Assembly: GCA_003599275.1 (NCBI GenBank)
Contig: QZJG01000030.1
Location: 1 to 64,000, forward strand
DNA from: Nitrospiraceae bacterium
GTDB lineage: Bacteria; Nitrospirota; Thermodesulfovibrionia; UBA6902
DNA: 64,000 nt
Direction: 5' to 3'
Shown: in pieces, positions 43,761 through 52,410 of the stretch
Layout of the letters: every line of letters starts with the position of its first letter
Numbering within the stretch: the stretch's first letter is position 1
Made by a program: the position numbers and the translations under genes
The notes under the pieces: generated by a model
What the model saw: only the letters and a program-made list of their open reading frames with translations
Told to the model about the DNA's origin: nothing
The model's database searches: none

Positions 43761-43865
43761 GTCATTCCCGCAAGCCCCGAACAAGTCGGGACAGGCTCCG
43801 CGCGTCGGGAATCGACCCGAGTAAGATTCCCGACAAGTTCGGTACGAATCTCTGACCGGAATGAC
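43761..43865. repeat. MITE-like element with GTCATTCC / GGAATGAC ends
   Basis: 105 bases, terminal inverted repeats GTCATTCC and GGAATGAC, with internal inverted TCGGGAAT / ATTCCCGA and GAACAAGTCGGGACAGGC. Related copies at 22221-22251 and inside 61832-61990. Confidence 0.75.
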
Positions 43866-43922
43866 ATGTTTAGTAATTGGTTTTGTATATGAAAACGGAA
43901 ACATTATACGGAGGACATTCTA

Positions 43923-44198
43923 ATGAGTGAAGTGGTGCTGGCCGAAGGTATTTACGTGAAACGGAGCAAAAGCCAATTTGGGGGAAGAGATACTTCAAGA
44001 GAATGCGTTCTGGAAACACTCTGGTTTCCCTACAGGACTGGTGACAACTGCGTGGAGCTTTTTCCGGTCATGGACGATCTTAAGCGCGTATTGAGGATAA
44101 CGGAAAAGGTCCCCCTCGATCTTTTCAGGGAGGAGTATTCGCTGAAGGAAAACAGCAGGGAGATTTATCTTGAGTTAAAGAAAACGCTGCCGGGCTGA
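43923..44198 (+). CDS. Hypothetical protein, 91 residues
   Basis: ATG at 43923 with GGAGGAC 7-8 bases upstream. Small, acidic-basic mixed, no membrane segment or signal. Contains TSRECVLETLWFPYRTGDNCVELF and a helical C terminus (REEYSLKENSREIYLELKK). I do not recognise the family. It sits between two dispersed repeat elements, apart from any operon. Confidence 0.6.
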   Translation: MSEVVLAEGIYVKRSKSQFGGRDTSRECVLETLWFPYRTGDNCVELFPVMDDLKRVLRITEKVPLDLFREEYSLKENSREIYLELKKTLPG

Positions 44199-44235
44199 TA
44201 ACGGGGAAAGCCCGGACCACGCACGGCATCGCCTC

Positions 44236-44290
44236 TCGACAGAGCCTGTCCTGAGCTTGTCGAAGGACGACACCGAAAGTCGAAGGGCAC
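44236..44290. repeat. AGCCTGTCCTGAGCTTGTCGAAGG-type dispersed repeat
   Basis: 55 bases holding the inverted pair TCGACAGAGCC/CTTGTCGAAGG and a second TCGAAGG copy. This is an interspersed-repeat type seen widely in environmental genomes; no coding function. Confidence 0.5.
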
Positions 44291-44322
44291 AGTGTGATAC
44301 CTTGCCCATTCCGGAAAGGACC

Positions 44323-45039
44323 TTATTTTTTAATGCCCGCCTGCTCCAGAATGACGGAATATTTATATCCGCTTCCGAAGTCTTTGTCCTTATATAAAAC
44401 GCCTTCCGCGGTTACGGTGTCCCCTACCGAAGGAAGTTCCTGTGATGTAACCAGAATATCATTAGTGCCCTTTGCCGGCTCTCCGCTTCCGTCCTGAATG
44501 TGTATCCAGTTCTTGCCCATGATCTCAGGCGATACCTTGACGACCCGGCCCCTGACGACAACATCTTTCCTGTCAAGTTCGGTCCTTTTTTCATAAAGCT
44601 CGGCTATCGTGTATGCATTAAGGCTGGAAGCTTTATTAACTTTAATGGCCGTATTTGCAGGAACTTCCGCAGGCCCGCGTCCCCCGGATTTGTTAACGGA
44701 CCCATCTCCATGCTGCCCGGTAGTCCCTTCTGAAAAGACTATGGCTTCAAAGGTCCGGTTAAGCTTTTTGCTCCTGAAATTGCTGATAGTCGATCCAGGC
44801 TGAAAAGAGATATTCTGCCCAACCGCCACCTTCGTTTCGGGAATTGCCACCCATGTCTTTTTACCGTCTTTCTCAATATTGACATACGTGTAACCACCGC
44901 CATTCATTGTTTCCACAACCTTGCCGGAAAGGGAAGAAGGCGGTTCGGCTGACTTTGACGTCTCTGCATATATGCCGTTTATGGAAACCATCAGCATTAT
45001 AGTTAACATCAGGACAAACAACACCAAAAATCTTTTCAT
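44323..45039 (-). CDS. Periplasmic protein with two OB-fold-like (nucleic-acid-binding-type) domains
   Basis: 238 residues with a signal peptide (about 1-25). The first module has GKVVETMNGGGYTYVNIEKDGKKTW and NRTFEAIVFSEG. The second has VVVRGRVVKVSPEIMGKNWIHIQDGSG and GDTVTAEGVLY. Both resemble OB-fold segments of proteins often labelled nucleotide-binding. A Gly/Ser linker around 115-130 separates them. Ligand unknown. Confidence 0.7.
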   Translation of the reverse strand: MKRFLVLFVLMLTIMLMVSINGIYAETSKSAEPPSSLSGKVVETMNGGGYTYVNIEKDGKKTWVAIPETKVAVGQNISFQPGSTISNFRSKKLNRTFEAIVFSEGTTGQHGDGSVNKSGGRGPAEVPANTAIKVNKASSLNAYTIAELYEKRTELDRKDVVVRGRVVKVSPEIMGKNWIHIQDGSGEPAKGTNDILVTSQELPSVGDTVTAEGVLYKDKDFGSGYKYSVILEQAGIKK

Positions 45040-45111
45040 TTCTTATCTCCTCGTATTTTTATTTTTGTCGGAAAATTTATGTGCTTTGGGGACGTTCCGG
45101 TTTTATCCCCT

Positions 45112-45453
45112 TTAACTCTTAAACGTAAAATACACCGCCCCCAATATACAGAGGAAGGCGTAAAAGTAATCAGTCTTCCACGGCTGCCTCATATAAAACA
45201 GCGCAAAAGGGATGAATATGAGGATAGTGATTATCTCCTGCATGATTTTCAGTTGAGGCAGGTCCATGCTGGAGAACCCTATCCGGTTTGCCGGCACCTG
45301 CAGCAGATATTCGAACAATGCCACGAACCAGCTCAGTATCGCCGCTATATACCAGGGTTTGGCATTCAGGTGTTTCAGGTGGCCGTACCATGCAAAGGTC
45401 ATGAAGATGTTCGAAAAAGACAGGAGAATGATTGTTAAAAAAGCCGGTTTCAT
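45112..45453 (-). CDS. DUF486 / DMT-superfamily small membrane protein
   Basis: 113 residues with four hydrophobic helices. FMTFAWYGHLK, SWFVALFEYLLQVPANRIG and QEIITILIF are hallmark stretches of the DUF486 family, distant from small multidrug-resistance transporters. Transport is inferred, substrate unknown. Confidence 0.85.
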   Translation of the reverse strand: MKPAFLTIILLSFSNIFMTFAWYGHLKHLNAKPWYIAAILSWFVALFEYLLQVPANRIGFSSMDLPQLKIMQEIITILIFIPFALFYMRQPWKTDYFYAFLCILGAVYFTFKS

Positions 45454-45508
45454 AAAATGAGTTTAATCAAACGGCGGGGAGATTGTAAAGTTTGTCGCCA
45501 GGGGGAGA

Positions 45509-45538
45509 TACAGGCGCGGGTTTCATCCCGCGCCTGTA
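45509..45538 (-). terminator. Strong hairpin after the SWIB gene
   Basis: Perfect 12-bp GC-rich arms (45509-45520 and 45527-45538) with a 6-base loop, 29 bases past the stop of the SWIB gene. Confidence 0.7.
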
Positions 45539-45566
45539 TAAATTTATAAGATCAAATCGTTTTCCG

Positions 45567-45953
45567 TTAGCTTAAATGTTTGCCGACCAGTTTGGTCATC
45601 TCGAACATTGAAACCTTGTCCTTCTTCAATACAGCCTTAAGAGCTGCATCGGCATTTATCATTCTCTTATTGACTGAATCCTGGAGCTTGTTCTTCTTGA
45701 TATAGGCCCAAAGTTTCTTTGTGACCTCAGTCCTCGGGATCGGTTTGCTTCCGACTATTGCTGCGAGGGCATCGCTGATCTGCATGGGCTTCATGAATGC
45801 AGGATTCGGGGCCCTCTTTTTCTTGACGGTCTTCTTTGCGACTTTCTTTACGACCTTCTTGGCTGCAACTTTCTTAGCCGCCGGCTTTTTTGCCGCAGGC
45901 TTTTTCGCTGCGGGTTTCTTTGCCGCTGGCTTCTTTGCGACTTTCTTCGGCAT
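45567..45953 (-). CDS. SWIB/MDM2-domain protein with histone-H1-like Lys/Ala tail
   Basis: 128 residues. The first 48 are a Lys/Ala/Pro-rich tail of repeated KKPAA and KKVA units like eukaryotic-type histone H1 C termini. The rest is a SWIB domain (FMKPMQISDALAAIVG, RTEVTKKLWAYIKKNKLQD, FEMTKLVGKHL). Similar bacterial proteins (chlamydiae, deltaproteobacteria, Nitrospirota) are thought to bind and compact DNA. AGGAGGAG precedes the ATG. Confidence 0.88.
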   Translation of the reverse strand: MPKKVAKKPAAKKPAAKKPAAKKPAAKKVAAKKVVKKVAKKTVKKKRAPNPAFMKPMQISDALAAIVGSKPIPRTEVTKKLWAYIKKNKLQDSVNKRMINADAALKAVLKKDKVSMFEMTKLVGKHLS

Positions 45954-46148
45954 ATTCTCCTCCTCCCATATTAGGGTTAGTTTTTATTGCTACGTAATAA
46001 TCTGCACTTTTTTGAAAAATTTTTCAATCATTTTTTTCATTGTTTCTTTCTATGGAAACTTTACCGGTTGTTCCAATTCGCGAAAGATGCTTTCGGGAAG
46101 AAAAGAATTGCGCCTGAAAAGGGGAAAAATATAAGACCGGGACCGCAT

Positions 46149-46808
46149 TCAGTCCGGCAGCATATGCCGTATGATTTTACCTTCGACAAGGTAGACCATC
46201 ATCTCCGCAATGTTTGTTGCGTGGTCCGCAATGCGTTCGAGATATTTTGACACATACGTTATCTTGACAGCGCGTGAGACTGTCCTGGGGTCCTGTATCA
46301 TGAAAAACAGGAGCTCGTTGAACACCTGATAGTTCAACTGGTCGACCGTATCATCGCGCCTCAGCACGTCCCGCGCCAGGGCGGAATCTTTTTTGACAAA
46401 GGCGTCGAGCGCGTCCCTCACCATGCCCTGCGCTATCTCCGCCATCCTCGGTATGTCGATATACGGCTTGAGCTGCGGCTCCTCATTCAATTCAAGCGCC
46501 CTTTCGGAAATATCGACTGCAAGGTCTCCGATCCTTTCAAGGTCCGTGGTTATCTTCATTGTAGTGGTTATTAATCTCAGGTCCCCGGCACGGGGCTGCC
46601 GGAGCGCGATCAGCCTTATGCACTCTTCGTCTATCGCCACTTCAAGGGCGTTTATCACCGGGTCCCTGTCTATGGTCTCGGCGGCAAGCCGGGAGTTTCT
46701 TTCCGTCAGGGATTTAATGGAATCGCTGATTGCCTTTTCGACCAGCGCTCCGAGTCTCAGGACCTTTTCTTTCAGGTCCGCAAGTTCCTTTTCAAATACC
46801 GTGGACAT
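46149..46808 (-). CDS. phoU: Phosphate-specific transport system accessory protein PhoU
   Basis: 219 residues, two three-helix PhoU repeats. Marks are RDPVINALEVAIDEECIRLIALRQP and the matching second-repeat region, plus TTTMKITTDLERIGDLAVDI and KYLERIADHATNIAE with the metal-binding E-R-I-x-D-x-x pattern in both. It restrains PhoR when phosphate is ample. AAAGGAG precedes the ATG. Last gene of the pst operon. Confidence 0.95.
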   Translation of the reverse strand: MSTVFEKELADLKEKVLRLGALVEKAISDSIKSLTERNSRLAAETIDRDPVINALEVAIDEECIRLIALRQPRAGDLRLITTTMKITTDLERIGDLAVDISERALELNEEPQLKPYIDIPRMAEIAQGMVRDALDAFVKKDSALARDVLRRDDTVDQLNYQVFNELLFFMIQDPRTVSRAVKITYVSKYLERIADHATNIAEMMVYLVEGKIIRHMLPD

Positions 46809-46819
46809 TGTTGTCTCCT

Positions 46820-47596
46820 TTATCCAAATCTTCCCGTAATATATTCTTCCGTAAGTCTGCTGGACGGCGCAGTGAATATCTTATCGGTCTTATCGAATTC
46901 TATAATCTCTCCGAGATACATAAACGCCGTATAATCGGAGACCCTGGCCGCCTGCTGCATATTGTGGGTGACGATTATTATGGTCACTTCGTTCTTCAAT
47001 TCTATAATAAGTTCTTCGATCTTTGAAGTCGCCGTAGGGTCAAGAGCGGAAGTCGGCTCATCGAAAAGGAGTATGCGCGGGTCCGTGGCCAGCGCCCTTG
47101 CTATGCAAAGCCTCTGCTGCTGTCCTCCCGAGAGGTCAACTGCAAGGCTGTTGAGCCTGTCCTTGACCTCCTCCCACAAGGCCGCGCCGCGCAATGATTT
47201 TTCCACAGCTTCATCGAGAATGCCCTTCTTGCTGATGCCCCGGACCCTGAGGCCGTATGCGACGTTTTCATATATCGATTTCGGGAAAGGGTTCGGCTTC
47301 TGAAAGACCATGCTTATCTGCATCCTCACTTCAATTGGGTCTATCTCCGGGGATATGATATTAATTTTATCGGGATAAAGGATTATCCTGCCTTCATATC
47401 TGTTATGAGGGTACAGGTCATGCATCCGGTTAAAGCATCTCAGAAACGTTGTCTTGCCGCAGCCGGAAGGCCCGATCAAAGCAGTGACCTTTCTCCGTTC
47501 AACGGAGAGGTTGATATTCTTAAGTGCCTGCACACTGCCGTAGTAGAAGTTGAGATTTTCAGCTTCAGCTTTTAACTCTGTTGTCAACATTGTCAT
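46820..47596 (-). CDS. pstB: Phosphate ABC transporter ATP-binding protein PstB
   Basis: 258 residues. Walker [21 protein letters not shown], signature [14 protein letters not shown], Walker [13 protein letters not shown] and the switch histidine in IIIVTHN. The MHDL/N segment after Walker A is PstB-specific. The upstream gap to pstA holds a 7-base repeat array (47605-47639) that appears to provide the purine-rich ribosome-binding site. Confidence 0.97.
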   Translation of the reverse strand: MTMLTTELKAEAENLNFYYGSVQALKNINLSVERRKVTALIGPSGCGKTTFLRCFNRMHDLYPHNRYEGRIILYPDKINIISPEIDPIEVRMQISMVFQKPNPFPKSIYENVAYGLRVRGISKKGILDEAVEKSLRGAALWEEVKDRLNSLAVDLSGGQQQRLCIARALATDPRILLFDEPTSALDPTATSKIEELIIELKNEVTIIIVTHNMQQAARVSDYTAFMYLGEIIEFDKTDKIFTAPSSRLTEEYITGRFG

Positions 47597-47604
47597 AATT
47601 TTTC

Positions 47605-47639
47605 CTACTCCCTATCCCCTAAACCCTAATCTCTGTCTT
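47605..47639. repeat. Heptanucleotide array between pstA and pstB
   Basis: Five degenerate 7-base units (CTACTCC, CTATCCC, CTAAACC, CTAATCT, CTGTCTT). It fills the 45-base gap. On the coding strand it reads GGATAGGGAGTAGG just before the pstB start. Confidence 0.65.
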
Positions 47640-47641
47640 CC

Positions 47642-48577
47642 TCACCATTTTATCCTTTTTCTGAACTTGTATCTTATATAGATCGCAGCGGCATTCATAA
47701 ACAGTGTCATGCACAGCAATACTATCCCCGCAGCCGCCGCATTAATATGGAACCCCTGCTGGGGGCGCGACACCCAGTTGAATATCTGAATAGGCATTAC
47801 GGTAAACGGATCAAAAAGCCATTTAAATGATATGAACGGGAATTCCGCCGATACGGGAGCAGCCGGAAGAAAGGCTATAAATGTCAATGCGCCCACGGTA
47901 ATTATCGGCGCCGTCTCCCCGATGGCCCTTGAAAGGCCTATGATTATTCCCGTGAGTATCCCTCCTGTAGAATAGGGGATTATATGCCACCACACCGTCT
48001 GCCACTTTGTGGCCCCCAATGCGTATGAGGCCTCCCTGATTGAATTCGGAATAGCGCGTATTGCCTCTCTTGTTGCCATGATGACCATGGGCAAAATCAG
48101 CAGCGCAAGCGCGAGCCCGCCGGTGAGGACGCTTTCGCCGAATTTGAAAAAGTATACAAACATCCCCAGGGCAAGCAGCCCGTAAATAATTGACGGGACG
48201 CCCGCAAGGTTCGCGATATTGATCTCGATTATATCGGTCAGCCAGTTTTTCCCGGCATATTCTTCAAGATATATGCCCGCTGCAACGCCAAGCGGAATAG
48301 CTGCAAACGCGGTAACAAGCATCAGCAGGAAGGTCCCAACCCATGCCGAGAGGATCCCTGCTTCCTCCGGGAACCGCGAGGGGAAGGCCGTTAGAAATTT
48401 GTAACTCAACCGCTGGGAGCCGTCGATAAACAGATTTGTCATGAGTGCAAACAGAAGCACAAGTCCGGCAAGGGTGGAAACAAGTCCCGTTGCCAGAAAG
48501 ATGTAGTCCCATAATTTATTGAGCGCTATGCGTTTCTTGATGTCTGTGCTCTGTGCTCTGTGTTCTATATTCTGCAT
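47642..48577 (-). CDS. pstA: Phosphate ABC transporter permease PstA
   Basis: 311 residues with six membrane helices and the EAA-type loop around PNSIREASYALGATKWQT. The N terminus (MQNIEHRAQSTDIKK) is encoded by a 7-base repeat array that also supplies the AGGGAAC ribosome-binding site, so the first dozen residues are probably a recent addition ahead of the ancestral start. Confidence 0.96.
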   Translation of the reverse strand: MQNIEHRAQSTDIKKRIALNKLWDYIFLATGLVSTLAGLVLLFALMTNLFIDGSQRLSYKFLTAFPSRFPEEAGILSAWVGTFLLMLVTAFAAIPLGVAAGIYLEEYAGKNWLTDIIEINIANLAGVPSIIYGLLALGMFVYFFKFGESVLTGGLALALLILPMVIMATREAIRAIPNSIREASYALGATKWQTVWWHIIPYSTGGILTGIIIGLSRAIGETAPIITVGALTFIAFLPAAPVSAEFPFISFKWLFDPFTVMPIQIFNWVSRPQQGFHINAAAAGIVLLCMTLFMNAAAIYIRYKFRKRIKW

Positions 48578-48606
48578 TTGTTCCCTGTTCCCTGAATCCT
48601 GCGCCT
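48544..48606. repeat. Heptanucleotide array across the pstC-pstA gap and pstA start
   Basis: Nine consecutive 7-base units: CTGTGCT twice, CTGTGTT, CTATATT, CTGCATT, TGTTCCC twice, TGAATCC, TGCGCCT. Two sub-families are joined. It spans the N-terminal codons of pstA and the whole gap. Confidence 0.88.
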
Positions 48607-48611
48607 TCTGT

Positions 48612-49502
48612 CTAATACGCTTCCCTTATCCTCTTTCTCAGCCAGAATCCTATTATGTTGAAAAACAGCGTCATCAGAAAAAGGACCATGCCGGCGGCGA
48701 ATATCGTCTTGTATTCAATAGTCCCGTGAGGCACGTCGCCGAGACTGACCTGTACTATGTACGAAGTCAACGTCTGGACCGGCTCCATCGGGTTGATTGT
48801 GAAATTAGGCATCATGCCCGCTGCTATTGCAACAACCATTGTTTCTCCTATGGCCCTCGATATGCCCATGATGAAAGCCGCAGCGATGCCGGAGAATGCA
48901 GAGGGGATGACGACTTTGAATGCCGTCTGAAGCTTTGTCGCCCCCATTGCATATGAGCCTTCCCTGATATACATCGGGACCGCCTTCATGGCGTCTTCAC
49001 TGACGGAGCTGACATATGGCACTATCATGACCCCCATGATTATTCCCGGGCTGATCGCGTTGAAACCTGAAAGGTCGGGCAGAATTTTCTGCAAAAGGGG
49101 GGTCAGGAAAAGCAGTGCAAAATAGCCGTAGACAACAGTCGGCACCGCCGCTAAAAGCTCGAGCACCGGCTTTATCGTTTCTCTTAATTTGTGCGGAGCG
49201 TATTCACTCAGATATATCGCACTGATCAGACCGACCGGCAACGCAACCATGAGCGAAATTGCCGTTATCAAAAGCGTCCCGGACACAAGGGGGAGGATGC
49301 CGAATTTCGGCTCTGCGAAAAGAGGCGTCCAGGTAGTGCCGGTGAAAAATTCCACTACGGAAACCTCCTTGAAAAACCCGTAAGATTCATACGTCAATAT
49401 GACAACAATGCTCAGTGTGATGAATACGGAAGAGAGGGCGCAGAGGAATAACCCCGTTTCTATGATGCGCTCCTTTATTTTCCGCGAGACGGTCCTTTTC
49501 AT
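48612..49502 (-). CDS. pstC: Phosphate ABC transporter permease PstC
   Basis: 296 residues, six membrane helices, with LRETIKPVLELLAAVPTVVYG, SGFNAISPGIIMGVMIVPY and the coupling-loop stretch YIREGSYAMGATKLQTAFKV. The characteristic large N-terminal periplasmic segment (FTGTTWTPLFAEPKFGILPL) is present. Starts 7 bases after pstS. Confidence 0.96.
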   Translation of the reverse strand: MKRTVSRKIKERIIETGLFLCALSSVFITLSIVVILTYESYGFFKEVSVVEFFTGTTWTPLFAEPKFGILPLVSGTLLITAISLMVALPVGLISAIYLSEYAPHKLRETIKPVLELLAAVPTVVYGYFALLFLTPLLQKILPDLSGFNAISPGIIMGVMIVPYVSSVSEDAMKAVPMYIREGSYAMGATKLQTAFKVVIPSAFSGIAAAFIMGISRAIGETMVVAIAAGMMPNFTINPMEPVQTLTSYIVQVSLGDVPHGTIEYKTIFAAGMVLFLMTLFFNIIGFWLRKRIREAY

Positions 49503-49509
49503 GTGAGTT

Positions 49510-50514
49510 CTACTTCCCGCTTTCCATCTTCAGCAAATCCTCTATCTTCACTCCGGCCTTTGCCTCGCCGCTGAACATTGTTCCGGTTTTCACCTTTGCA
49601 AATCTCTCTTCCGCAAGCTTATAGGCAGTTGAAGGGAGCGGAATGTATTTGACCTGTTTTACGAGTGTTGGGGCCTGTTTTAAATAGAACTCCACAAACT
49701 CCTTCACTTCAGGGCTGGACATGGATTTTTTGCTCACATAAATAAATATGGGTCTTGAGAGCGGCTCGTATGTGCCGTCCATGACCGTCTTCTCGGAAGG
49801 AAGGACCGGACCCTTTCCCCCGTCGACCGGCACAAGTTTAAGCTTGTCTTTATTTTCTTCATAATATGCAAGCCCAAAGTACCCGAGGGCGTTTTTGTCG
49901 CCTGCTATTCCCTGCACGAGTATGTTGTCGTCCTCACTTGCGGTGAAATCACCCCTCGAGGCCTTTGATTTTCCGTTTACAGCCTCCGTGAAGTAATCAA
50001 ACGTCCCTGAGTCGGCGCCCGGCCCGAAGAGCTTCAGCGGGGCATCGGGCCATTCGGAACGCACCTGGTTCCACTTTTTTATTACTCCCTGGGCCGCAGG
50101 CTCCCACATCTTTTTCAGGTCCGCAACAGTCAGTGAAGTCACCCATGTGTTTTTCCTGTTCACCATTACGGCGAGCCCGTCGTATGCAACCGGAAGCTCT
50201 ATGTATTCAATTTTCTGCGCTGTGCAGGCGTCCATCTCTTTCTTTAAAATCGGCCTTGAGGCGTCGGATATGTCTGTCTCGCCCCTGCAGAATTTCTTGA
50301 ATCCGCCGCCTGTCCCTGAAATCCCTACCGTTACTTTGATCCTGCCCCTTTTGGCCTTCTGGAACTCCTCAGCCACTGCTTCCGTAACAGGATAAACAGT
50401 GCTTGAACCGTCAATCTTTACTGTTTTGTCCTGCGCTGATACGGGTATCGATGCTGCTGCCGATAAAATCATGAGGGCCATTATGCCTATCAGAAATTTG
50501 TTCAGCATTTTCAA
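49510..50514 (-). CDS. pstS: Phosphate-binding periplasmic protein PstS
   Basis: 334 residues with a signal peptide (cleavage near VSAQ). Phosphate-site stretches KIDGSSTVYPVTEAV, VGISGTGGGFKKFCRGETDISDASRP and FGPGADSGTFDYFTEAVNG are all present. It belongs to the larger PstS-family group common outside enterobacteria. AAGGAGG precedes the ATG. A candidate Pho box and a leader hairpin lie upstream. Confidence 0.96.
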   Translation of the reverse strand: MKMLNKFLIGIMALMILSAAASIPVSAQDKTVKIDGSSTVYPVTEAVAEEFQKAKRGRIKVTVGISGTGGGFKKFCRGETDISDASRPILKKEMDACTAQKIEYIELPVAYDGLAVMVNRKNTWVTSLTVADLKKMWEPAAQGVIKKWNQVRSEWPDAPLKLFGPGADSGTFDYFTEAVNGKSKASRGDFTASEDDNILVQGIAGDKNALGYFGLAYYEENKDKLKLVPVDGGKGPVLPSEKTVMDGTYEPLSRPIFIYVSKKSMSSPEVKEFVEFYLKQAPTLVKQVKYIPLPSTAYKLAEERFAKVKTGTMFSGEAKAGVKIEDLLKMESGK

Positions 50515-50593
50515 AACCTCCTTTAATTAGAAAGGTATCATAATACCGGGGCCATGAATAGCCCGGTTACCTCTGAATACGATACCAAAGTAT

Positions 50594-50621
50594 TGTTACA
50601 GGAATATTAAGGAAGTGTTAA
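50594..50621 (-). promoter_or_regulatory. Candidate Pho box upstream of pstS
   Basis: On the minus strand three half-site-like words (TTAACA, TTAATA, TGTAACA) recur at 10-11 base steps. It lies about 80 bases before the pstS start, in the gap after phoR. The match to consensus is loose. Confidence 0.35.
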
Positions 50622-50640
50622 ATTTGTGGGAAGGCCCGGG

Positions 50641-52410
50641 CTATGCCGGAATTATTATTTTCACTGCCGTCCCTTTGCCGGGCGTGCTTTCAATTTCCAT
50701 CTCCCAGCCGTGCGCCTTTACGAGATGTTTGACTATCGCAAGACCGAGCCCTGTGCCGCCTAATTCGCGGGAACGTGAGCTGTCAACCCTGTAAAACCTT
50801 TCTCCGAGGCGGAAAAGATGCTTCAGGGGAATGCCGATGCCGGTGTCGGAGACGGTGATCTCGATGGGACCGGCATCAGGGGTCAGGGGTTGGGGGTTGG
50901 GGGCCCTTTGTGCGCTTATGCGCACATCCCCCCTTTCCGTGAATTTGACAGCGTTATCGACAAGGTTAAGAAGTATCTGCTCAAGCCTGTCTCTGTCGGC
51001 GCTGATGATTATTGCATCCGTTCCGACCGATTTTTTCACAAGAATATCTCTTGCAGCAGCCTGAACAACCACCGCCTCAATAACGCGATCAATTACGTCT
51101 GAGACGTCCACCTTTTTCTTGTTCATTTTTATAACGCCGAGCTCAACGCTTGAAAGGGTCAATAAGTCGTCAACCAGCCTGTTGATCCTTTCGCTCTGGT
51201 CTGTAATTGTCTGAAGGAATTTCACGGCGTGCTCTTTGTCGTAAAGCGCGCCGTCGAGAAGCGTTTCGGCAAAGCCCTTTATTGCCGTTATCGGGGTCTT
51301 TATTTCATGCGAGACGTTTGCCACAAAATCCTTTCTCATCTGTTCGAGTCTTTCCACCCGTGTCATGTCATGGAAAATGGCCGCCACTCCCGCTATTTCG
51401 CCGACAGTATAAGAAATGGGCGACACCATGACGGACAGGTGTCTTTGCTCCGGATAATCGATAACCAGGTCAGCGGAGCCTGTCGCGCGGCTGCTTCTGA
51501 CCTGGTCCACGAGAGACAGGAATTCCTGGTTCCTCACAACTTCCATGAACTGCCGGCCTTCCAATTCGGAAAGACCAAAGAGCTCCCTCGCCGCATTATT
51601 TGAAAGCTCGATGACGCCGCGTGTATTGATAAGCAGGAGCGCGTCGGGTATGTTCTTTATAATTACATTCAGCCGGTTTGCCTTTTCGTCCCTTTGCGCG
51701 ATGCTGAGCTCCATTTCCGATGCCATATCGTTCAGGTTGTGAGCAAGCCCGGTGAACTCTCCAGCCCCTTCAAGGCGCAGTCTCTTTTTTAAAAAACCGT
51801 GGGCCAATGCATCGGCATAATCGCTTATCCGGTTCACGAATCTCCTGATCCTTTCCATCTGCCAGGTGAGGACAAGCCCTGACAGCAGGATTATCAGGAT
51901 GACCGAAATATTGATTTTCAGCCTTAAGGCATTGACGGAAGCAGCCACGTCCTTCAGCGGAACGGCAAGCCTGACAAACCCGTCCGTCCGTCCCTCATTT
52001 GTGATCTTTCTTGCCAGGTAAAGGAAGTCATGCTTCAGCGTATCGCTGTGCCTGACGGACCATCCGGTATCAGAAACAATTGCCTGCCGGATTTCCAGCC
52101 TGTCGGCATGGTTGTCCATTTTTAACGAATCATTGTCTGAATCACCTAACACCTTCCCGTTGATGTCAATAACTGTAACACGTGCGCCGGTCTTTTCCTT
52201 GATCCGCCTGCAAAATTCATCAAGAGCGGCTGCCTGGCTGAAAGGAATATTTTCCGATATAATGCCCGCCTGAATGGAGAGGCTGTCTTTCAGATTGCTG
52301 ATATAGCCTGAACGCACGACATTAGTGACATAGAGTTCAATAAAGATTACGGAAAGCAGAAGGACCAAAAAATATATCAGGAATATTCTTCTGAAAAGAT
52401 GCGCCTTCAT
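50641..52410 (-). CDS. phoR: Phosphate regulon sensor histidine kinase PhoR
   Basis: 589 residues. Two membrane helices (about 9-29 and 165-185) flank a periplasmic sensor domain. HAMP and PAS regions follow, then the dimerisation domain with phospho-acceptor FVANVSHEIKTPITAIKGF and the ATPase domain with NLVDNAVKFTERGD, VSDTGIGIP and GGTGLGLAIVKHLV. A 7-base repeat array (50876-50903) encodes an extra loop (about APNPQPLTPD) inside the ATPase domain. Overlaps phoB by four bases. Confidence 0.94.
   Translation of the reverse strand: MKAHLFRRIFLIYFLVLLLSVIFIELYVTNVVRSGYISNLKDSLSIQAGIISENIPFSQAAALDEFCRRIKEKTGARVTVIDINGKVLGDSDNDSLKMDNHADRLEIRQAIVSDTGWSVRHSDTLKHDFLYLARKITNEGRTDGFVRLAVPLKDVAASVNALRLKINISVILIILLSGLVLTWQMERIRRFVNRISDYADALAHGFLKKRLRLEGAGEFTGLAHNLNDMASEMELSIAQRDEKANRLNVIIKNIPDALLLINTRGVIELSNNAARELFGLSELEGRQFMEVVRNQEFLSLVDQVRSSRATGSADLVIDYPEQRHLSVMVSPISYTVGEIAGVAAIFHDMTRVERLEQMRKDFVANVSHEIKTPITAIKGFAETLLDGALYDKEHAVKFLQTITDQSERINRLVDDLLTLSSVELGVIKMNKKKVDVSDVIDRVIEAVVVQAAARDILVKKSVGTDAIIISADRDRLEQILLNLVDNAVKFTERGDVRISAQRAPNPQPLTPDAGPIEITVSDTGIGIPLKHLFRLGERFYRVDSSRSRELGGTGLGLAIVKHLVKAHGWEMEIESTPGKGTAVKIIIPA
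50876..50903. repeat. Heptanucleotide array inside phoR (TCAGGGG/TTGGGGG)
   Basis: Four 7-base units, TCAGGGG twice then TTGGGGG twice. Encodes a proline-rich loop between two beta strands of the kinase ATPase domain. Confidence 0.85.

Noticed and set aside
44199-44322. Small RNA gene
   Set aside because: The structure seen belongs to a dispersed interspersed repeat; no promoter and terminator pair supports an RNA gene.
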